From positions 108,578,501 to 108,642,500 of the forward strand of contig CM075669.1 in NCBI GenBank assembly GCA_037962975.1: a stretch of 64,000 nt of DNA, read 5' to 3'. The stretch is from Clitoria ternatea (lineage: Eukaryota > Streptophyta > Magnoliopsida > Fabales > Fabaceae). Shown piece after piece: positions 1 through 12,919 of the stretch. The position numbers and the translations under genes are program-made. Numbering within the stretch: the stretch's first letter is position 1; every line of letters starts with the position of its first letter. The notes below the pieces were generated by a model that saw nothing but the letters and a program-made list of their open reading frames with translations, was not told the origin of the DNA and did not search any database.

Positions 1-1531
1 GGACTAGGAGAAATATTTTATAATGATGAAATATTTCACCTAAGGACTTATGAAATTTTTTTAAAAGTCAAAATTAATTTAATCCATTCGTCGTAAATCA
101 ATACGACGAAACGACATTGGTAAAGAATTGAAAAATCATAAGAAAAATATTTTGTCCTTACTTTTCTCTTAAAAATGATATCCAATTTTTAGATCATACT
201 TTTGAATAGAGAAGCAAAATAAATTAGAGAATTTTGTTCCCTAAAAATTTAATAAACAAATTATACTTAGATATCTTTATGGATTTTAAAAATAAATTGG
301 ATATTTTAATTCTAGAAAATTTTCTTCTAAGACTTGCTTGAGAAGCAACTTCAATACTTTTAAACAAAGAATTTTGGGTAGTATGTAGACCTTGGTCCCT
401 GTTGCCTACCACATGAAAAGATTCTTTTTAAATACTTTCCACACTTTAAGGACAAATACACCGAGCGAGTAAGGTTACGTCTAGTACTCGGGCATCCTAA
501 TGATAAAATAAGCTCATGGCATACTACATTTGGAGTTAAGGAGGGATATCGAAAGGATCCCCTAGAGCATACAGTGATGGGTACATTAGAGAAATAACAG
601 GCATCTCAATCCCTTGAGGGCGGTCTTAGAGTATATCGGGGACGGACATCTAATGGCTCGGATTCGCGCCCGACGTCGGACAGCCCGTGGAACCGTTGAT
701 ATACTTTAACAAGAGGCAAGGGTTTCTATGGCCGTTGTTTGCCTATTCTGATAAGATGTATGATTGCCCATTGTGATGATTGGACTGTGGGTCCTTACCC
801 ATTTGTGAAAACCAGAACGAGGAGAGCTTCAGTCACTCTAGTTGGATAGGGAGGATAAGGTGGGATTGTTGTACACATGATTATTAATACATGAGATTGA
901 TAAGTGGAAGTTGGGCCTCATTGCATATTGGTATTAAATTAAGACGAGTAACAATTAAACCTAACGCATGCATATCATATCATAATTTTGTGACTAACCT
1001 TGTTGGTTTTCCATGTTCCTTGTGTACTTCGAAGTGCTAAGGTATGTTGTGTACGTTCTTCTTTCTTGCTTGGTATCTGAATGTTTGTTAAGTATTTAAA
1101 GTTGCCCTTGCATGTGGATATTATGGGTTGAGAGCTTTTTACTCACCCCTTTGTGTTGTATGTTGTTTTCCTTTCTTGTGATCATCAGCTAAGGGTCAAG
1201 ATGAGTGCGAGCAGGGCTTAGACTACCTGCAGTAGAGGACGTCAGATTGAAAGTGTCGACTGTGTATATTTCTGTTTATGTCGAGATCATTATAGACCTC
1301 GATGCTTTTATGTTATTTTTTGTAGTAGTTGTTATAGGGAGCCTATGACCCCATACTCTTTTAAGTACGCTTATGTTAAAGAATCGATCTATATTATAAT
1401 CTTACTTTAAATCGTGTAATGATGATCACCAATCAAAATAAAAACTCCTGTTTTCTCAAATATTAGTGACTCCTTAATTAAATAGGACATTCCAGTGTGG
1501 GAAATAGTCCTAGTTAATTGAGGGTGTCACA
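1..1531 (+). repeat. Truncated Ty3/Gypsy-type LTR (3' part)
   Basis: No long ORF is present. The layout matches the downstream parts of the better defined Gypsy LTRs in this window: a GC-richer segment at 470-860, a TTACTCACCCC block near 1139 followed by a purine-rich stretch, and a terminus ending GAGGGTGTCACA at 1531. The 5' end lies outside the window. No primer binding site follows the terminus, so this is a 3' LTR, a solo LTR or a broken end. The family assignment is inferred from layout, not from coding sequence. Confidence 0.5.
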
Positions 1532-1703
1532 TATTATATGATGATATGCAATTAAATGGAATATATGTATAAGGATATTGACGTTATATATATATATTAT
1601 AAGTTATGACTATAAATACGTTATAAAGTTATTGCCATGTATAACGCACATTACAATATATGTATTAAAATCTGATTATTCCAAAAGTTATTGTTATATA
1701 CAT

Positions 1704-1705
<2 letters not shown>

Positions 1706-1753
<48 letters not shown>
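1706..1753. repeat. (TA)n-(GA)n compound microsatellite
   Basis: An uninterrupted TA run passes directly into a GA run and abuts the left end of the fold-back element at 1751-1995. Simple repeats like this often flank AT-targeting MITEs in plants. Confidence 0.9.
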
Positions 1754-1993
1754 ATGTATCATATGAGAAAGATTCTTTCATGTGAGAGTGAGAGGAGCGA
1801 ATCTGGACCGTACAACCATACAATGAATGGTTTAGATTAATCATGTGAGTTTTTTGAAAAGTCATGTGACCTTTTAGGTGATCATGTGACTTTGAAAAAC
1901 TTTTAATCTCAACCATACATTGTATGGTTATATGACCCAGATTCGCTCCTTTCATTTTCATATAAAAAAACCTTTCTCATAAGATACATCCTC

Positions 1994-1995
<2 letters not shown>
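1751..1995. mobile_element. Fold-back MITE-like element
   Basis: The left arm (from ATGTATCATATGAGAAAG near 1754 through about 1835) reappears in reverse complement in the right arm (about 1905-1993), giving terminal inverted repeats of roughly 90 bp with mismatches and a short non-repeated centre. It has no coding capacity and simple TA/GA repeats on both sides. The structure is seen directly. The superfamily is not decidable because the microsatellite flanks hide any target site duplication. Confidence 0.65.
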
Positions 1996-2048
<53 letters not shown>

Positions 2049-2058
2049 AGAGAGAGAG

Positions 2059-2109
<51 letters not shown>

Positions 2110-2112
2110 ATG
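1988..2112. repeat. (TA)n-(GA)n microsatellite
   Basis: A second TA-to-GA compound simple repeat follows the fold-back element and leads into a partial copy of the same arm. Short AAAGAAAG interruptions break the GA run. Confidence 0.9.
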
Positions 2113-2200
2113 TATCATATGAGAAAGACTCTCTTAGGTGAGAGTGAGAGGAGTGAATCTAGATCGTACAACTATACAATGGATGATTATATATATATGG
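2107..2200 (+). repeat. Partial second copy of the fold-back arm
   Basis: The stretch beginning GAATGTATCATATGAGAAAG and continuing through GAGAGTGAGAGGAGTGAATC repeats the left arm of the 1751-1995 element in the same orientation with point differences. No matching right arm follows, so this is half an element. Confidence 0.65.
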
Positions 2201-2750
2201 TAACGTTCAAATCTGGTTGCTATTTATAATATAAAGCGTACAAAATTATATTTGAATGTAATTTCTTGTAGATAAAAGACCCTATTTATTGATTAATTTG
2301 TCTAGTAATTTTTTATTAGATTAATTGATATAATATTTATTGCCAAAACAATCCCTGTTATAGAAATTAATTTAATTATAATTACAATAGATATTTACAT
2401 GAGATTATTTCTGTATTTTATACTCATCCCAAAGGAAGATGCAATCTAGCCAAATAATACCATGCTTGTGATGATAAATATGTGATAATTATAAGGTTAA
2501 AATCATGTGAATGATAGTGAGTCCAAAGAAAGGCTATTATTTAACAGTCAATACTAGATTATTGCACTAGAGATACCACTTACAAATTAATTTGTGTGTC
2601 TAGAGACTAAAAGAAAATTAATGTTGTGCTCGGTATCTTGTAATGGGTCTATATAAAAATTGTTTGCATATTTTATTTTATTTATTTTAATTTTATCTAT
2701 ATTCTTTTCCAGTTATTGTTGCTAGTGTTGTTAACTTGTCTGCTCAAATT
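2201..2750. other. AT-rich non-coding stretch upstream of Copia-1 gag
   Basis: No ORF or recognisable LTR boundary was found. It lies where the 5' LTR and leader of Copia-1 would be expected, and a TATATAAAA-like box lies near 2650. A 5' LTR could not be demonstrated because no matching 3' LTR survives. Confidence 0.3.
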
Positions 2751-2762
2751 AATTGTATCCCC

Positions 2763-5372
2763 ATGGTTAATGGGACAAACTTTAAGGCCTAGAAGGAAGT
2801 AGTTGAGATAATTCTAGGTTGCATGGATCTTGATCTGGCACTTCGGGCTGCTAAATCTACTCCAACTCTGAAAAATCTAGAGAAGGATATGGTTGAAAAA
2901 TGGGAATACTAAAATTGAATGTGTCTGATGATCACGAAGCAATCTATTCCAAAAGTATTTTAAGGCTCTATTTTTGAGAGTAAGAGTGCTAAAGGTTTCT
3001 TTGATGCTATTGAAAAGTATTTCACCAGTAATAAAAAGGCTGATGCAAGCAGTTTTCTTACCAAGCTAATCTTTATGAGATACAAGGGCAAAGGAAACAT
3101 AAGATAGTACATTATGGAAATGTCTAATCTTGCATTAAAACTGAAAGCACTAAAGTTAGGGTTGTTTAATGACTTACTTGTGCACTTAGTTTTGATTTCT
3201 CTTCCTGCACACTTTGGACAGTTCAAGGTGAGCTATAATACTCAGAAGGATAAATAGACCTTGAATGAGCTTATTTCTCATTATGTGTAAGAAGTGGAAA
3301 GACAACAAAGAGACAAAACTAAAAGTGCTTATTTGGCCTCAAATTCTCAGAATAGAAAGAAAGAGAATAATAAAGATGTTGTAGGAGGGACTTCTAAGAA
3401 AAAGAAAATAAAAAAGCATGAGAAAACACCTAATTGCCTTTTTCGTAAGAAGCCTGGACACATGAAGAAAGAGTGTTCCAAGTACGCCTCCTAACGTGTA
3501 AATAAAGGTAATTTTCTTTCTTTTGTTTGTTCTGAAGTTAATTTAGCTTTTGTACCACATGATACTTGGTGGGTAGATTCTGGTGCTACAACTCACATTA
3601 GTGTATCCATGCAGGGTTGTCTTTGGAGTCGACTTCCAAGTGATAATGAAAGATTCATCTATATGGGTGATGGAAACAAGGTGATAGTGGAGGTTATTGG
3701 AACATTTAGATTATAAAAAATTGGATTTTATTTAGATTTATTTGAAAGTTTTGTTGTGTCATCTTTTAGGCAGAATTTAATTTCTATTTCTAAATTGGAC
3801 ATATTTGGTTTTTCATGTTCATTTGGAAATAATAAATTTAATCTGTATAAAAATTCAAATATTGCTGGTTCTATTTGTTTGATTGATAATCCATATATGC
3901 TTGATGTTATTAGCTCTCATAATGAAATACTGCAAATAAGTTCACAAGCAACAAAGCGTAAATTAAATGAGAAGTCAAACACTTTATGGCATAAGCGTTT
4001 AGGCCTTATATCTAAACAAAGAATTCAGAGGCTTGTGTTGGATGAGATTCTTGGACCCTTAGACTTGTCAAAATTTGAGGCATGCATTAAGTGTATTAAA
4101 GGCAAACAAACAAACTTTGGAAAATTAGGTGCCGAAAGGGCTAAGGACGTTTTGAAATTAACTCACACAAACATTTGTGGACCATTCCCTATGACATCAT
4201 GTAATGGACAACAATATTTTATTACATTCATAGATGATTATTCAAGGTACGGTTACCTATTTTTAATTTATAAGAAGTCTCAATCCCTAGAAATTTTCAA
4301 AACTTTTAAAACTAAAGTTGAACTTCAACTTGGAAAGAAAATTAAGGTTATCGAATCTGACCGTGGAGGTGAATATTACGGTAAATATGACAGATCGGGT
4401 GAACAACGTCTAGGACCTTTTAGCTTTACCTACGGGAATGTGGCATTGTTCCTCGGTATACTATGCCTGGGAAACCAAACATGAACAGTGTTGTAGAACA
4501 TAGAAATAGGACTCTTAAGGATATGGTGAAAAGTATAATTGGTCATTCTTCTTTGCTAGAGTCATTATGGGGAGAAGTGCTTAAGACTGCAATTTATATC
4601 CTAAATAGGGTTTCAAATAAAGCAGTTAACAAAACTCCTTATGAGCTATAGATTGGAAAAAGCCCAAGCTTAAAGTATTTACACATTTGGGGTTGTCCAG
4701 CTGAAACACATCCTTATAGACCGCACAAAAGCAAGCTGGAATCAAGGATTGTTAGCTGTTATTTTGTTGGCTATCCTGTACACTCTCGGAGCTCTAAATT
4801 TTACAATCCTACTACTAGATCCTTCTTTGAGATGGGAAATGGAAGATTCCTTGAGGATGTTGAGTTTGGGATAGAAAAAAACATAAGGAACATTATCTTT
4901 GAGGAAGAACCTATCTTTAACAGTGATCAAGTCCTCGTGCCTATTATTATTCTAGTATCTCTCTAGTAATAGATGACAATAATGGAGTTATTCCTGACAT
5001 TGTCCCAGCATAAGACAACAATAAGGTTCTCCCTCAAGTACCTATAGAGCAAGCTCAACAACCTCAAGAAGTGCCATTGAGGAGATCCACTAAAGAAAGA
5101 AAGAGTACAATTCCAAATGATTATATTATGTTTCTCAAGAACATAAGGATGGCATTGGTTTAACAAAAAATGATCCAATCAATTTTTACCAAGCCATGTA
5201 AAGTTCTAACTCTCAAAAGTGGATTGATTCTATGAAGGGGGAAATGAAGTCTATGTAAGACAATAATGTTTGAGATCTTATTGAATTACCTAAAGGTGTG
5301 AAGCCCAATGGTTGCAAATAGATATCTAAAACTAAGCGGGATTCAAAGGGTAATGTTAAGAGATATAAGACC
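2763..5372 (+). pseudogene. Copia-1 gag-protease-integrase, 5' part of interrupted polyprotein
   Basis: This is a decayed Ty1/copia polyprotein read across several stop codons and frameshifts. A Gag N-terminus is at about 2763-3280. A zinc-knuckle-like motif at about 3441-3480 reads CLFRKKPGHMKKEC and lacks its second cysteine. The protease core WWVDSGATTH is near 3570. The GAG-pre-integrase and integrase core span about 3950-4650, with WHKRLG, FIDDYSRYGYLF and ESDRGGEY, and a frameshift near 4400-4470. Further integrase sequence (HIWGCPAETHPYRPHKSK) lies near 4681. Reading stops at 5372, where Gypsy-1 is inserted, and the same polyprotein resumes at 29064 in reverse transcriptase. It cannot be functional. 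Confidence 0.85.
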
Positions 5373-7018
5373 TGTAACATCCCATATGTTTTTTATTTAA
5401 AATTGTGAGGATTTAAGAAATATAAGGTTATTTGTGATTTAAAAATGAATTTTTGGGGAAAATTCCTGATTCTACCTGACGCGTAGCGTTAAGTGAAAAT
5501 TTAAAACCTGATACGTAGCGTCAATGTCGTAGACCGAATAAAAACTTCATAGTGGCAGCCTGTAAAATAGAAGTTTGAAATAGAGTTTTGATCTTTTCTC
5601 TTCTTCTTTCTTCTTCTAAGCTCAAGAAGCCAATTAAAGTCAAATTATGGTTGGAATTCAAAGGTTATTACAGATTGAAGGTGAGAAACTTAAGGTAAAC
5701 GCGAGGAATCTTTCAATTTTAAATTTCATGGAGATTTCCTATCTTTTGCCTATTTATTAGAGAAACAAAGGAGTTTTAAAATTTAAGATCCTAAATTGGT
5801 TAAAGGACCCCTTATGACTTCTAAATGAAGGAGTAAGTGACAAATTCGAGTTCCGCTTTGTGTAGGTTGCGAACGATGTGTTGGAAGCTTAGTGGAGAAG
5901 GGGGTTTCTTAGACTACCCGTTAGTTTCAGTTGTGGTAAGCTTATAAAGGTTTACGAATTAACTTTCAAGTGTTTTCTTAAGTTAGATTAGGATTTTAAC
6001 GGTTAAACCCCTAAATCTCTTTGTAATTCTTGCATTTTTAACGTTTGGGTGCATCAATACGCATGATTACATCGAGAAGTATCAAAATTAAGATAAGGGG
6101 AGTGTGTTAGTGTGTAATTAGTTAAGGTTTTGAAATTTTCATATTATACACTGAAAGTTTTATATAGGTATATATCTACATGAATGTTTTATTTGAAAAC
6201 ATGTATGGTTTAGATATGATAATAATTGATGAATTGGAATTGTTATATTTGATTAGGTAATGAGAATGATGAATAAAATAATAGAAGAGGGGCATATTAT
6301 GCCTAGAAAGGTTTATGAAAAATGATAATGGAATATTGAATATATGTAATATGGATGATATGGAATTTATGCCTAGTGATGGCTTTGAATATAATGAATA
6401 AAGGAGAAGGCTTTTATGCCAGGAATTACATATTGATTGATGATTATATACTGTATATGCGTGATGTGGTGTGGACATCCATTCGGTATGTATTACCCCT
6501 CGCTATTGGCTCCAATGGTCCAAGTAGAGATCCAGTTGAGCTACCCAGTAGTCCAGATAGAGACCTAGTGGTTGAGGGGGTGGAGTTGGTGTGTGGCTCG
6601 GTGGACCAGGTAGAGTTCATGGGATGTCGGTGTGACTCCCAGCTGATGGCTGCTCCATTAGTATCCAGATACTAGGTGTCATTTTATATGATTTGACCAT
6701 GAGAGTCAGTTTGGCTAATTATGATATTGTCCTTGAATTGTGATATGTTTAAGATATTTGAAATTAATTAAGAACGTTGATGATTATGAGAAAATTATTC
6801 GAATGTTTCAATGTAGTAAAAGCAAAGATTAATGGATTAAATAGCAAGGGAGGTGTGTGAAGTCCTCCAGGTGATATCATTTTCATTTTAATTATTTGCA
6901 TCTATTTTAATACAAAGTACTCACCCTTACATTATTTTACAGTGAACGAGCAAAGGGATATTACGGATGCTACAGAAACTCGTATGAAATAAGCAGTGGA
7001 GCAATGCTGGAATATTTT

Positions 7019-7054
<36 letters not shown>

Positions 7055-7164
7055 ATGTATTCATATGTAGATATATCAGTTGATAGACTTATGGTTGTAT
7101 ATGTTTGTTTATGATGGTTTATGATGACTGATGTGCAGTTGGTAACTAATGGCACTGAGACATT

Positions 7165-7193
7165 CACTAGTGCAAAAATTGGATATAACAATG
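7165..7193 (+). repeat. CACTA left terminal inverted repeat
   Basis: CACTAGTGCAAAAATTGGAT and the following bases match the reverse complement of the right end (CACTAGTGGAAAAAGTGGAT...) with few mismatches over about 25 bp. Confidence 0.92.
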
Positions 7194-7700
7194 GGATATA
7201 TTCACGGGTTGAAGTGGATCGGTGATAAAAACATGCACAGTGGCATTTTTGAAATTATAAGGTGAACGATATAATCAGGAAAAACTATATATCCATGGTT
7301 AACATCATAACCGTGATCATACCCATCAATATATATTCACGGTTGAGGAGTCAACCGTGGATATATAGTACCTGAAATATATATCCACAGTTGTCTACAG
7401 AACCGTGACTATATATCCATGGGTATGATCAGGGTTATGATGTTAACCGTGGATATATATTGATGTCTATAATCATGGTTGTGTTTCCAACCGGGGATAT
7501 ATAGTTCAGGTTTTAGGGTTTAATCATTGGGTACTGTATGTCCACGGTTTGTTGTATAACTGTGATTATAGATTTAATATTTATCCACGGTTATGGTCTT
7601 AACCGTGGTTATAGAGTTAACATTTATCCACGGGTTTTTGTTGAACCATGAATATATGTGTAATATATTCATGATTTCAATGGTAACCGTGGTTATACAT
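7194..7700. repeat. CACTA left subterminal repeat array
   Basis: More than ten copies, in both orientations, of a motif close to AACCGTGGATATATA / TATATCCACGGTT. Many form inverted pairs that could fold into hairpins. In En/Spm elements subterminal repeats are where the TNPA-type protein binds; that role here is inferred. Confidence 0.85.
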
Positions 7701-9708
7701 CTTTTCTGAAACTTCAAAAGCCACGCCTGATAGTCTTTTTCATTTTGTGCTTCTCCTCTGGCGCTCATATTTGGTGATTTTCTCCAGCTTGCGCTCTCTA
7801 CTTGTCGTCATCTACTTTGGTTCACTCTGTCCTTCCTTCCTTCTTTGGTTTCGAGTCGTCTTCTTTGCAGCATTGTCTGGTATGTACCCCATGTCCTTAT
7901 ATTGTACTGTGTATGTTGTATTTGTGCTCTGTTTAGTTTAACTCCATTAGTCGAAGGTTGTATATGTCTCTGTGTCTGTTTGTTTGTTGGTTAAGTATAT
8001 CCCTATGTGTGTGTGTTTTCTGTGTGTGTGTGTGTTTTCACTTGGCTTGTCAAAGTCTTCTCTCTGTGTGTGTGTATGGAGCTGTTAGAATACGTACTGG
8101 CAATTGAGAGGGACATCATATTATTTTATTTTTATGCTAAACTGCAAGAGCAAACTGGGTTTGTTCCCCATTCTCAAAATGGGCATTGAGGAATGGCAAT
8201 ACACCACACTAAGAAGGCCCTCAAATTTTATTCAGCCCTTCCCTTACTGGAACCACTCGGTGCTCATTCGCCCTACATTGAAGTAATTGAATGTGTACTC
8301 ATTACTTCTAGTTTCAGAATGCTACATGCTTATTGATTTTCTCCACTTTCACATATACTCAATGATTGATGTTGGTGTGATTGTGTTTGGCACTTTGATG
8401 AAATTTCATCTGTTTGTGTAATAGCCACTTATTGTGTTCAATAAGACATCAAAATCAAAGAAAATACATGCTAGTAATAATATTATTAGAGAAAAATCAG
8501 CATGCAAGATTAGAACCCAAAATCAAATAAGTAAAATGAAAGAAATTACTAACTAAATAATCCACACTGAAAATCAAAAAAATGCAAGATGTTTAAAAAT
8601 AGTTCATGCCATTATTTAGAGTGTTAGTTGATTTTTTTTGAACAAATAAAAGATTATCAAACTTATAATTAAGATAAATATACATAGGATTGAAAATTTA
8701 GAAGACATAATTAGATTTAAAAAATTAAAAATAATGTAAAATATTTACCAAATTGAGATCAAATACAAATAAGAAAGTAAATGTATAAATAAACTGTCAA
8801 CAAATTGAAGTTGTTAATGCTAACCTAGCTAATGAAAGTTCATGTGATCTTATAATCCATTATCCATAATCCATTCCATAATCCATAATCTAAACTTTAA
8901 AAGTCTTATAATTCAATACCATAATCCATAATTCATAATCTATAATCCATAAATCCATACTTGTACTTCAAAATAACACAAATTAAAAACATCATACTAA
9001 TTACTAAATAAAAGTCCAAACTTTAAAAGTCTTATAATCCAATACCATAATCCGTAATCCATAATCCATAATCCAACACCATACTTCTACTTCAAAATAA
9101 CACATTTTTAGGTATTATTTCTAATCAAAATTTACATTTCACTTATATAATGTTATTTATATTGATCTTGGTTACTCGTATATATAGTGTTATTTCTGTT
9201 GCTGTTGTATGTGTGTGGTTGTCATTCTTGCGAACTTGTAGGCTCATACTAGTTACTTAACTAGTATGAAAGTTGCTGTGCATGAGTGAACCGTAGTTCC
9301 CCGTTTGAGATTCGACACAAATGGTCATTAAATTAATTAATTTCATCGTTTGTGTTGAATCTTGAATTGTCTGTTTGGACAGTTTGGGATGAATAATTAT
9401 TTTTTATACATCATTATTAGTATGTACAAGTTAGGAGTTATTCTAAAATTTGATAAACTTTCGGTAACTTGTATTTTGTGTTGTTCTCTGGGTGCATATT
9501 TGGTTGTGGTTGAATTTGATTTGACCATTCTCATTTTGTGTACTTAGAGACCAATGCGAAATGCTGCTGAAATTTCATCAAATTTTAAAATAAGTCCTAA
9601 CCTGTATATATGAATGATGTATAAAAACAATTGTCATCTGAATGGGTATAGGACCACCACCTTTGTAGAAAAAGTGAGATTGATCATAGCACCTTGTAAA
9701 CAGTTGGT
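7701..9708 (+). other. CACTA leader and 5' non-coding region
   Basis: No conserved coding sequence is visible. The segment includes a pyrimidine-rich stretch near 7740-7870, TG-rich simple sequence at 8005-8090 and the minisatellite at 8850-9104. It probably holds the promoter and spliced leader of the transposase transcript. Confidence 0.4.
8850..9104 (+). repeat. ATAATCC minisatellite with a longer duplication
   Basis: Many copies of a short CCATAATCCATAAT-type unit sit inside a larger direct duplication. A block of roughly 100 bp beginning AAACTTTAAAAGTCTTATAA at about 8893 recurs at about 9017, and both copies end near ACTTCAAAATAACACA. Confidence 0.75.
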
Positions 9709-12700
9709 ATGGATCGGAGTTGGATAATTGCATCACGCCTAAGTATAGAGCACGAGGGGGAGTTGAATCATTTATAGAATTCATAGCGAGGAATGCAGTG
9801 GAGGTGAATGGAAAGTATTTTTGCCCTTGTGTTAAATACTTGAACCTGTGTCGGGTAGAGTTGGAAGAGGTGCGAGAACATCTACTGTGTGACAGTTTTC
9901 TGCGTAGTTATACTCATTGGATATGGCATGGTGAAGATGTGGTGGTGCCAAGTAACAGCTCTCAAACTAAAAATCGAAGCTCGATGCATGACACCGATGT
10001 TGACATGGATGACCGACTCGAGGATATGATCTGTGATGTGGGGTTAGAAGGTTTTAAAAAAGCTTATGTATATACGACTCTATGTGAGGATTCTGAGCAG
10101 CCATTGTATCCAAATTGCATAAATTTCACGAGGTTATCAGCAGTTTTACGATTGTTTAATTTGAAGGCCATAAACGGGTGGACGGATAAAAGTTTCACTG
10201 ACTTACTGAAGTTGTTGAAAGAAATGCTCCCAGCTGGAAACACCTTGCCGAATCGTAACTATAAGGCCAAAAAGGTGTTGTGTCCTATAGGTTTAGAGTA
10301 TGAGAAAATACATGCATGCCCAAATGATTGTGTATTATTCCGGGGTGAGTTAGAAATACTGCATCGATGTCCTAGGTGTGGAGTGTCACGGTATAAGAAG
10401 AAAGAGGTGGATTCTGATGAGGTCTGCACTAAAGGGTCTCCTGTAAAAATGTTGTGGTATCTGCCTATAGTTCCAAGACTAAAGCGTCTGTTTGCCAATG
10501 CAGATAATGCAAAACTTATGAGATGGCATGCTAATGAAAGGGTTGCCCATGAACAAAGAAATGTTAGGCTTGCACTAGCCACAGACGGCATGAACCCGTT
10601 TGGGAACCTGAGCACAAACCATAGTTCGTGGCCTGTTTTGTTGTTTGTTTACAACTTGCCACCATGGTTGTGCATGAAGCGGAAATATGTCATGTTATCA
10701 ATGATGATTTCTGGTCCACGATAACCGGGGAACGACATTGATGTATATTTAACTCCATTAGTTGAAGACCTCAAAAGGTTATGGGAAGATGGGGTTGATG
10801 TGTTTGACGGGTTTACCAGGCAATCATTCAAATTGCGTGCCATGCTATTTTGCACGATCAATGACTTTCCAGTGTATGGTAACTTATCCGGGTACAGCAT
10901 GAAGGGTCATAAAGCTTGTCCAATATGTGAGGAGGGAACTAGTTCTGTGCGGCTGCATCATGGTAGGAAAAATGTTTATCTTCGACATCGAAGGTTTCTT
11001 AAAGCGAATCATCCGTTTCAGAGGTTAAAGAAGTCGTTCAATGGTGCCCAAGATTTTGAAATGGCTCCTCCACCACTATCTGGTCGCCAGGCATATGAAA
11101 AGGTGAAAGACGTCAATGTGTTGTTTGGTAAGTGTGAAAAATAGCACCCAACACAAAACAACTGGAAGAAAAAGTTAGTGTTTGTTGACCTGCCATATTG
11201 GAGGGAGCTTGATGTAAGACACTGCATTGATGTAATGCATGTGGAGAAAAATGTATACGACAGTTTGGTTGGTACACTCTTAAACATACCCGGGAAGACT
11301 AAGGATGGCCTAAATTCACATATGGACTTGGAGCTTATGGGTATACGTCAGGAGTTGCATCCACAATCAAAGGGCAAATGAACATATTTGCCCCCAGCAT
11401 GTCATACATTGTCTAGAGAAGAAAAGAAAAGTTTGTGTGAATCATTACATAGTGTTAAAGTTCCATCTGGTTATGGTTCAAACATCAATACTTGTGTTTC
11501 CATAACTTAGTTGGGTTAAAGTCTCATGATTGTCACATGTTGATGCAACAGTTTCTGCCTATCGCCATTCGTGACATTCTTCCTAAAAATGTGAGAAATG
11601 TCATAACAAGGCTGTGTATGTTTTTCAATGCTATATGTTGCAAGGTAATCCTTCCCGGGGAATTAGATGTGTTGCAACAGGAAGCATCGATTATACTATG
11701 TCAGCTTGAAATGTATTTCCCGCCTACTTTTTTTGACATAACGGTCCACTTAATCATCCATTTGGTGAGAGAGGTCCATTTGTGTGGTCCAGTGTTCTTG
11801 CGGTGGATGTATCCCGTTGAGCGATATATGAAGATATTGAAAGGGTATATGAAGAATCAACGTCGTCCCGAAGCTTCAATTATGGAAAGATATATTGCAG
11901 AGGAAGCAATTGAATTTTGCGCTGAATACATGTCACATACTGCAAGCATTGGTATTCCAACGACTCGTCATGATGGGAGATTGGATGGGAAAGGAACGAT
12001 TGGAAAAAAAATAAAGAGCATGCCACGTGATGATGTCCTTCAAGCATACTTGTATATTCTGAACAACATAGACGATGTGCAACCGTATCTAGCCACTCAC
12101 AAGGAGTTAGTCAAGAGAACCAACCCTAAAATGACTGAAAAGTGGGTGTTGAATGAACACAACAAGACATTCATACAGTGGTTCTAAAAGACCGTTCTGA
12201 AAGATGCATCTGCATCCTCGACATTACATCGACTAGCACAGGGCCCGAACTTTGATGTCCTTACCTTTTATGGGTATGACATAAACAACTATTCGTTTTA
12301 TACAAGGACACAGGATAAAAAAAGTACAAATCAAAATAGTGGAGTATTGGTTGTGGCTCAGTCAATGCATTTCTCAACTTCAAAGGACAACAACCCTGTC
12401 ATGGCCGAGTCATGCTACTTTGGTATGATTGAAGATATATGGGAAGTCGATTACGGTCCCTTCACCATTCCTGTGTTTAAATGCAAATGGGTTGACAATA
12501 AGAACGGTGTCAAAACTGATGATTTAGGAGTTACATTGGTGGACCTTAACAAGATAGGGCATAAGGACGAACCATTCATTATGGCAACACAAGTGAAGCA
12601 AGTTTTTTATGTTGCTGACCCAGCTGACAAACGGTGGTCAATTGTTATCCAAGGTAGACACATTGGAGACCCCAATCTTGATATTGTTGAAATTCCATCC

Positions 12701-12808
12701 ACCATAACACGTATGCCAACATCTATCGTTGAACATGACATAGATGATGTAGTTTCCAGTCGTCATGACCACCATGAAGGCTTGTGGGAAAATATTTCAT
12801 CTTCATAG
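9709..12808 (+). pseudogene. CACTA TNPD-type transposase, inactivated
   Basis: Domains in order: a transposase-associated N-terminus, with a start at 9709 reading MDRSW and a frameshift near 9745 that moves into GGVESFIEF; Transposase_21 (about 10090-11380) with ATDGMNPFGNLS and CIDVMHVEKNVYDSL; DUF4218 (about 11500-12000) with MLMQQFLPIAIRDILP and FLRWMYPVERYMKILKG; and DUF4216 (about 12240-12660) with GYDINNYSFYT and VFKCKWVDN. Stops interrupt the frame at about 10722, 11142, 11379 and 12185, with another frame change near 11500. This family cuts and pastes the element by recognising its ends. The set is complete for a plant CACTA transposase but broken in several places. Confidence 0.9.
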
Positions 12809-12919
12809 GGTATTAATCATGTCAATGAATCATTGAATTATATGTTATATTAGTTATTCATTGTATTAAATGTTATATTAAATATTTGACAGTTGTGTTT
12901 CCTTGTTTGGACAGATACT

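Noticed and set aside
2044..2229. ORF of Arg/Glu repeats (MRERERKKERERE...)
   Set aside because: It is the translation of a GA microsatellite running into a MITE arm, with no conserved protein.
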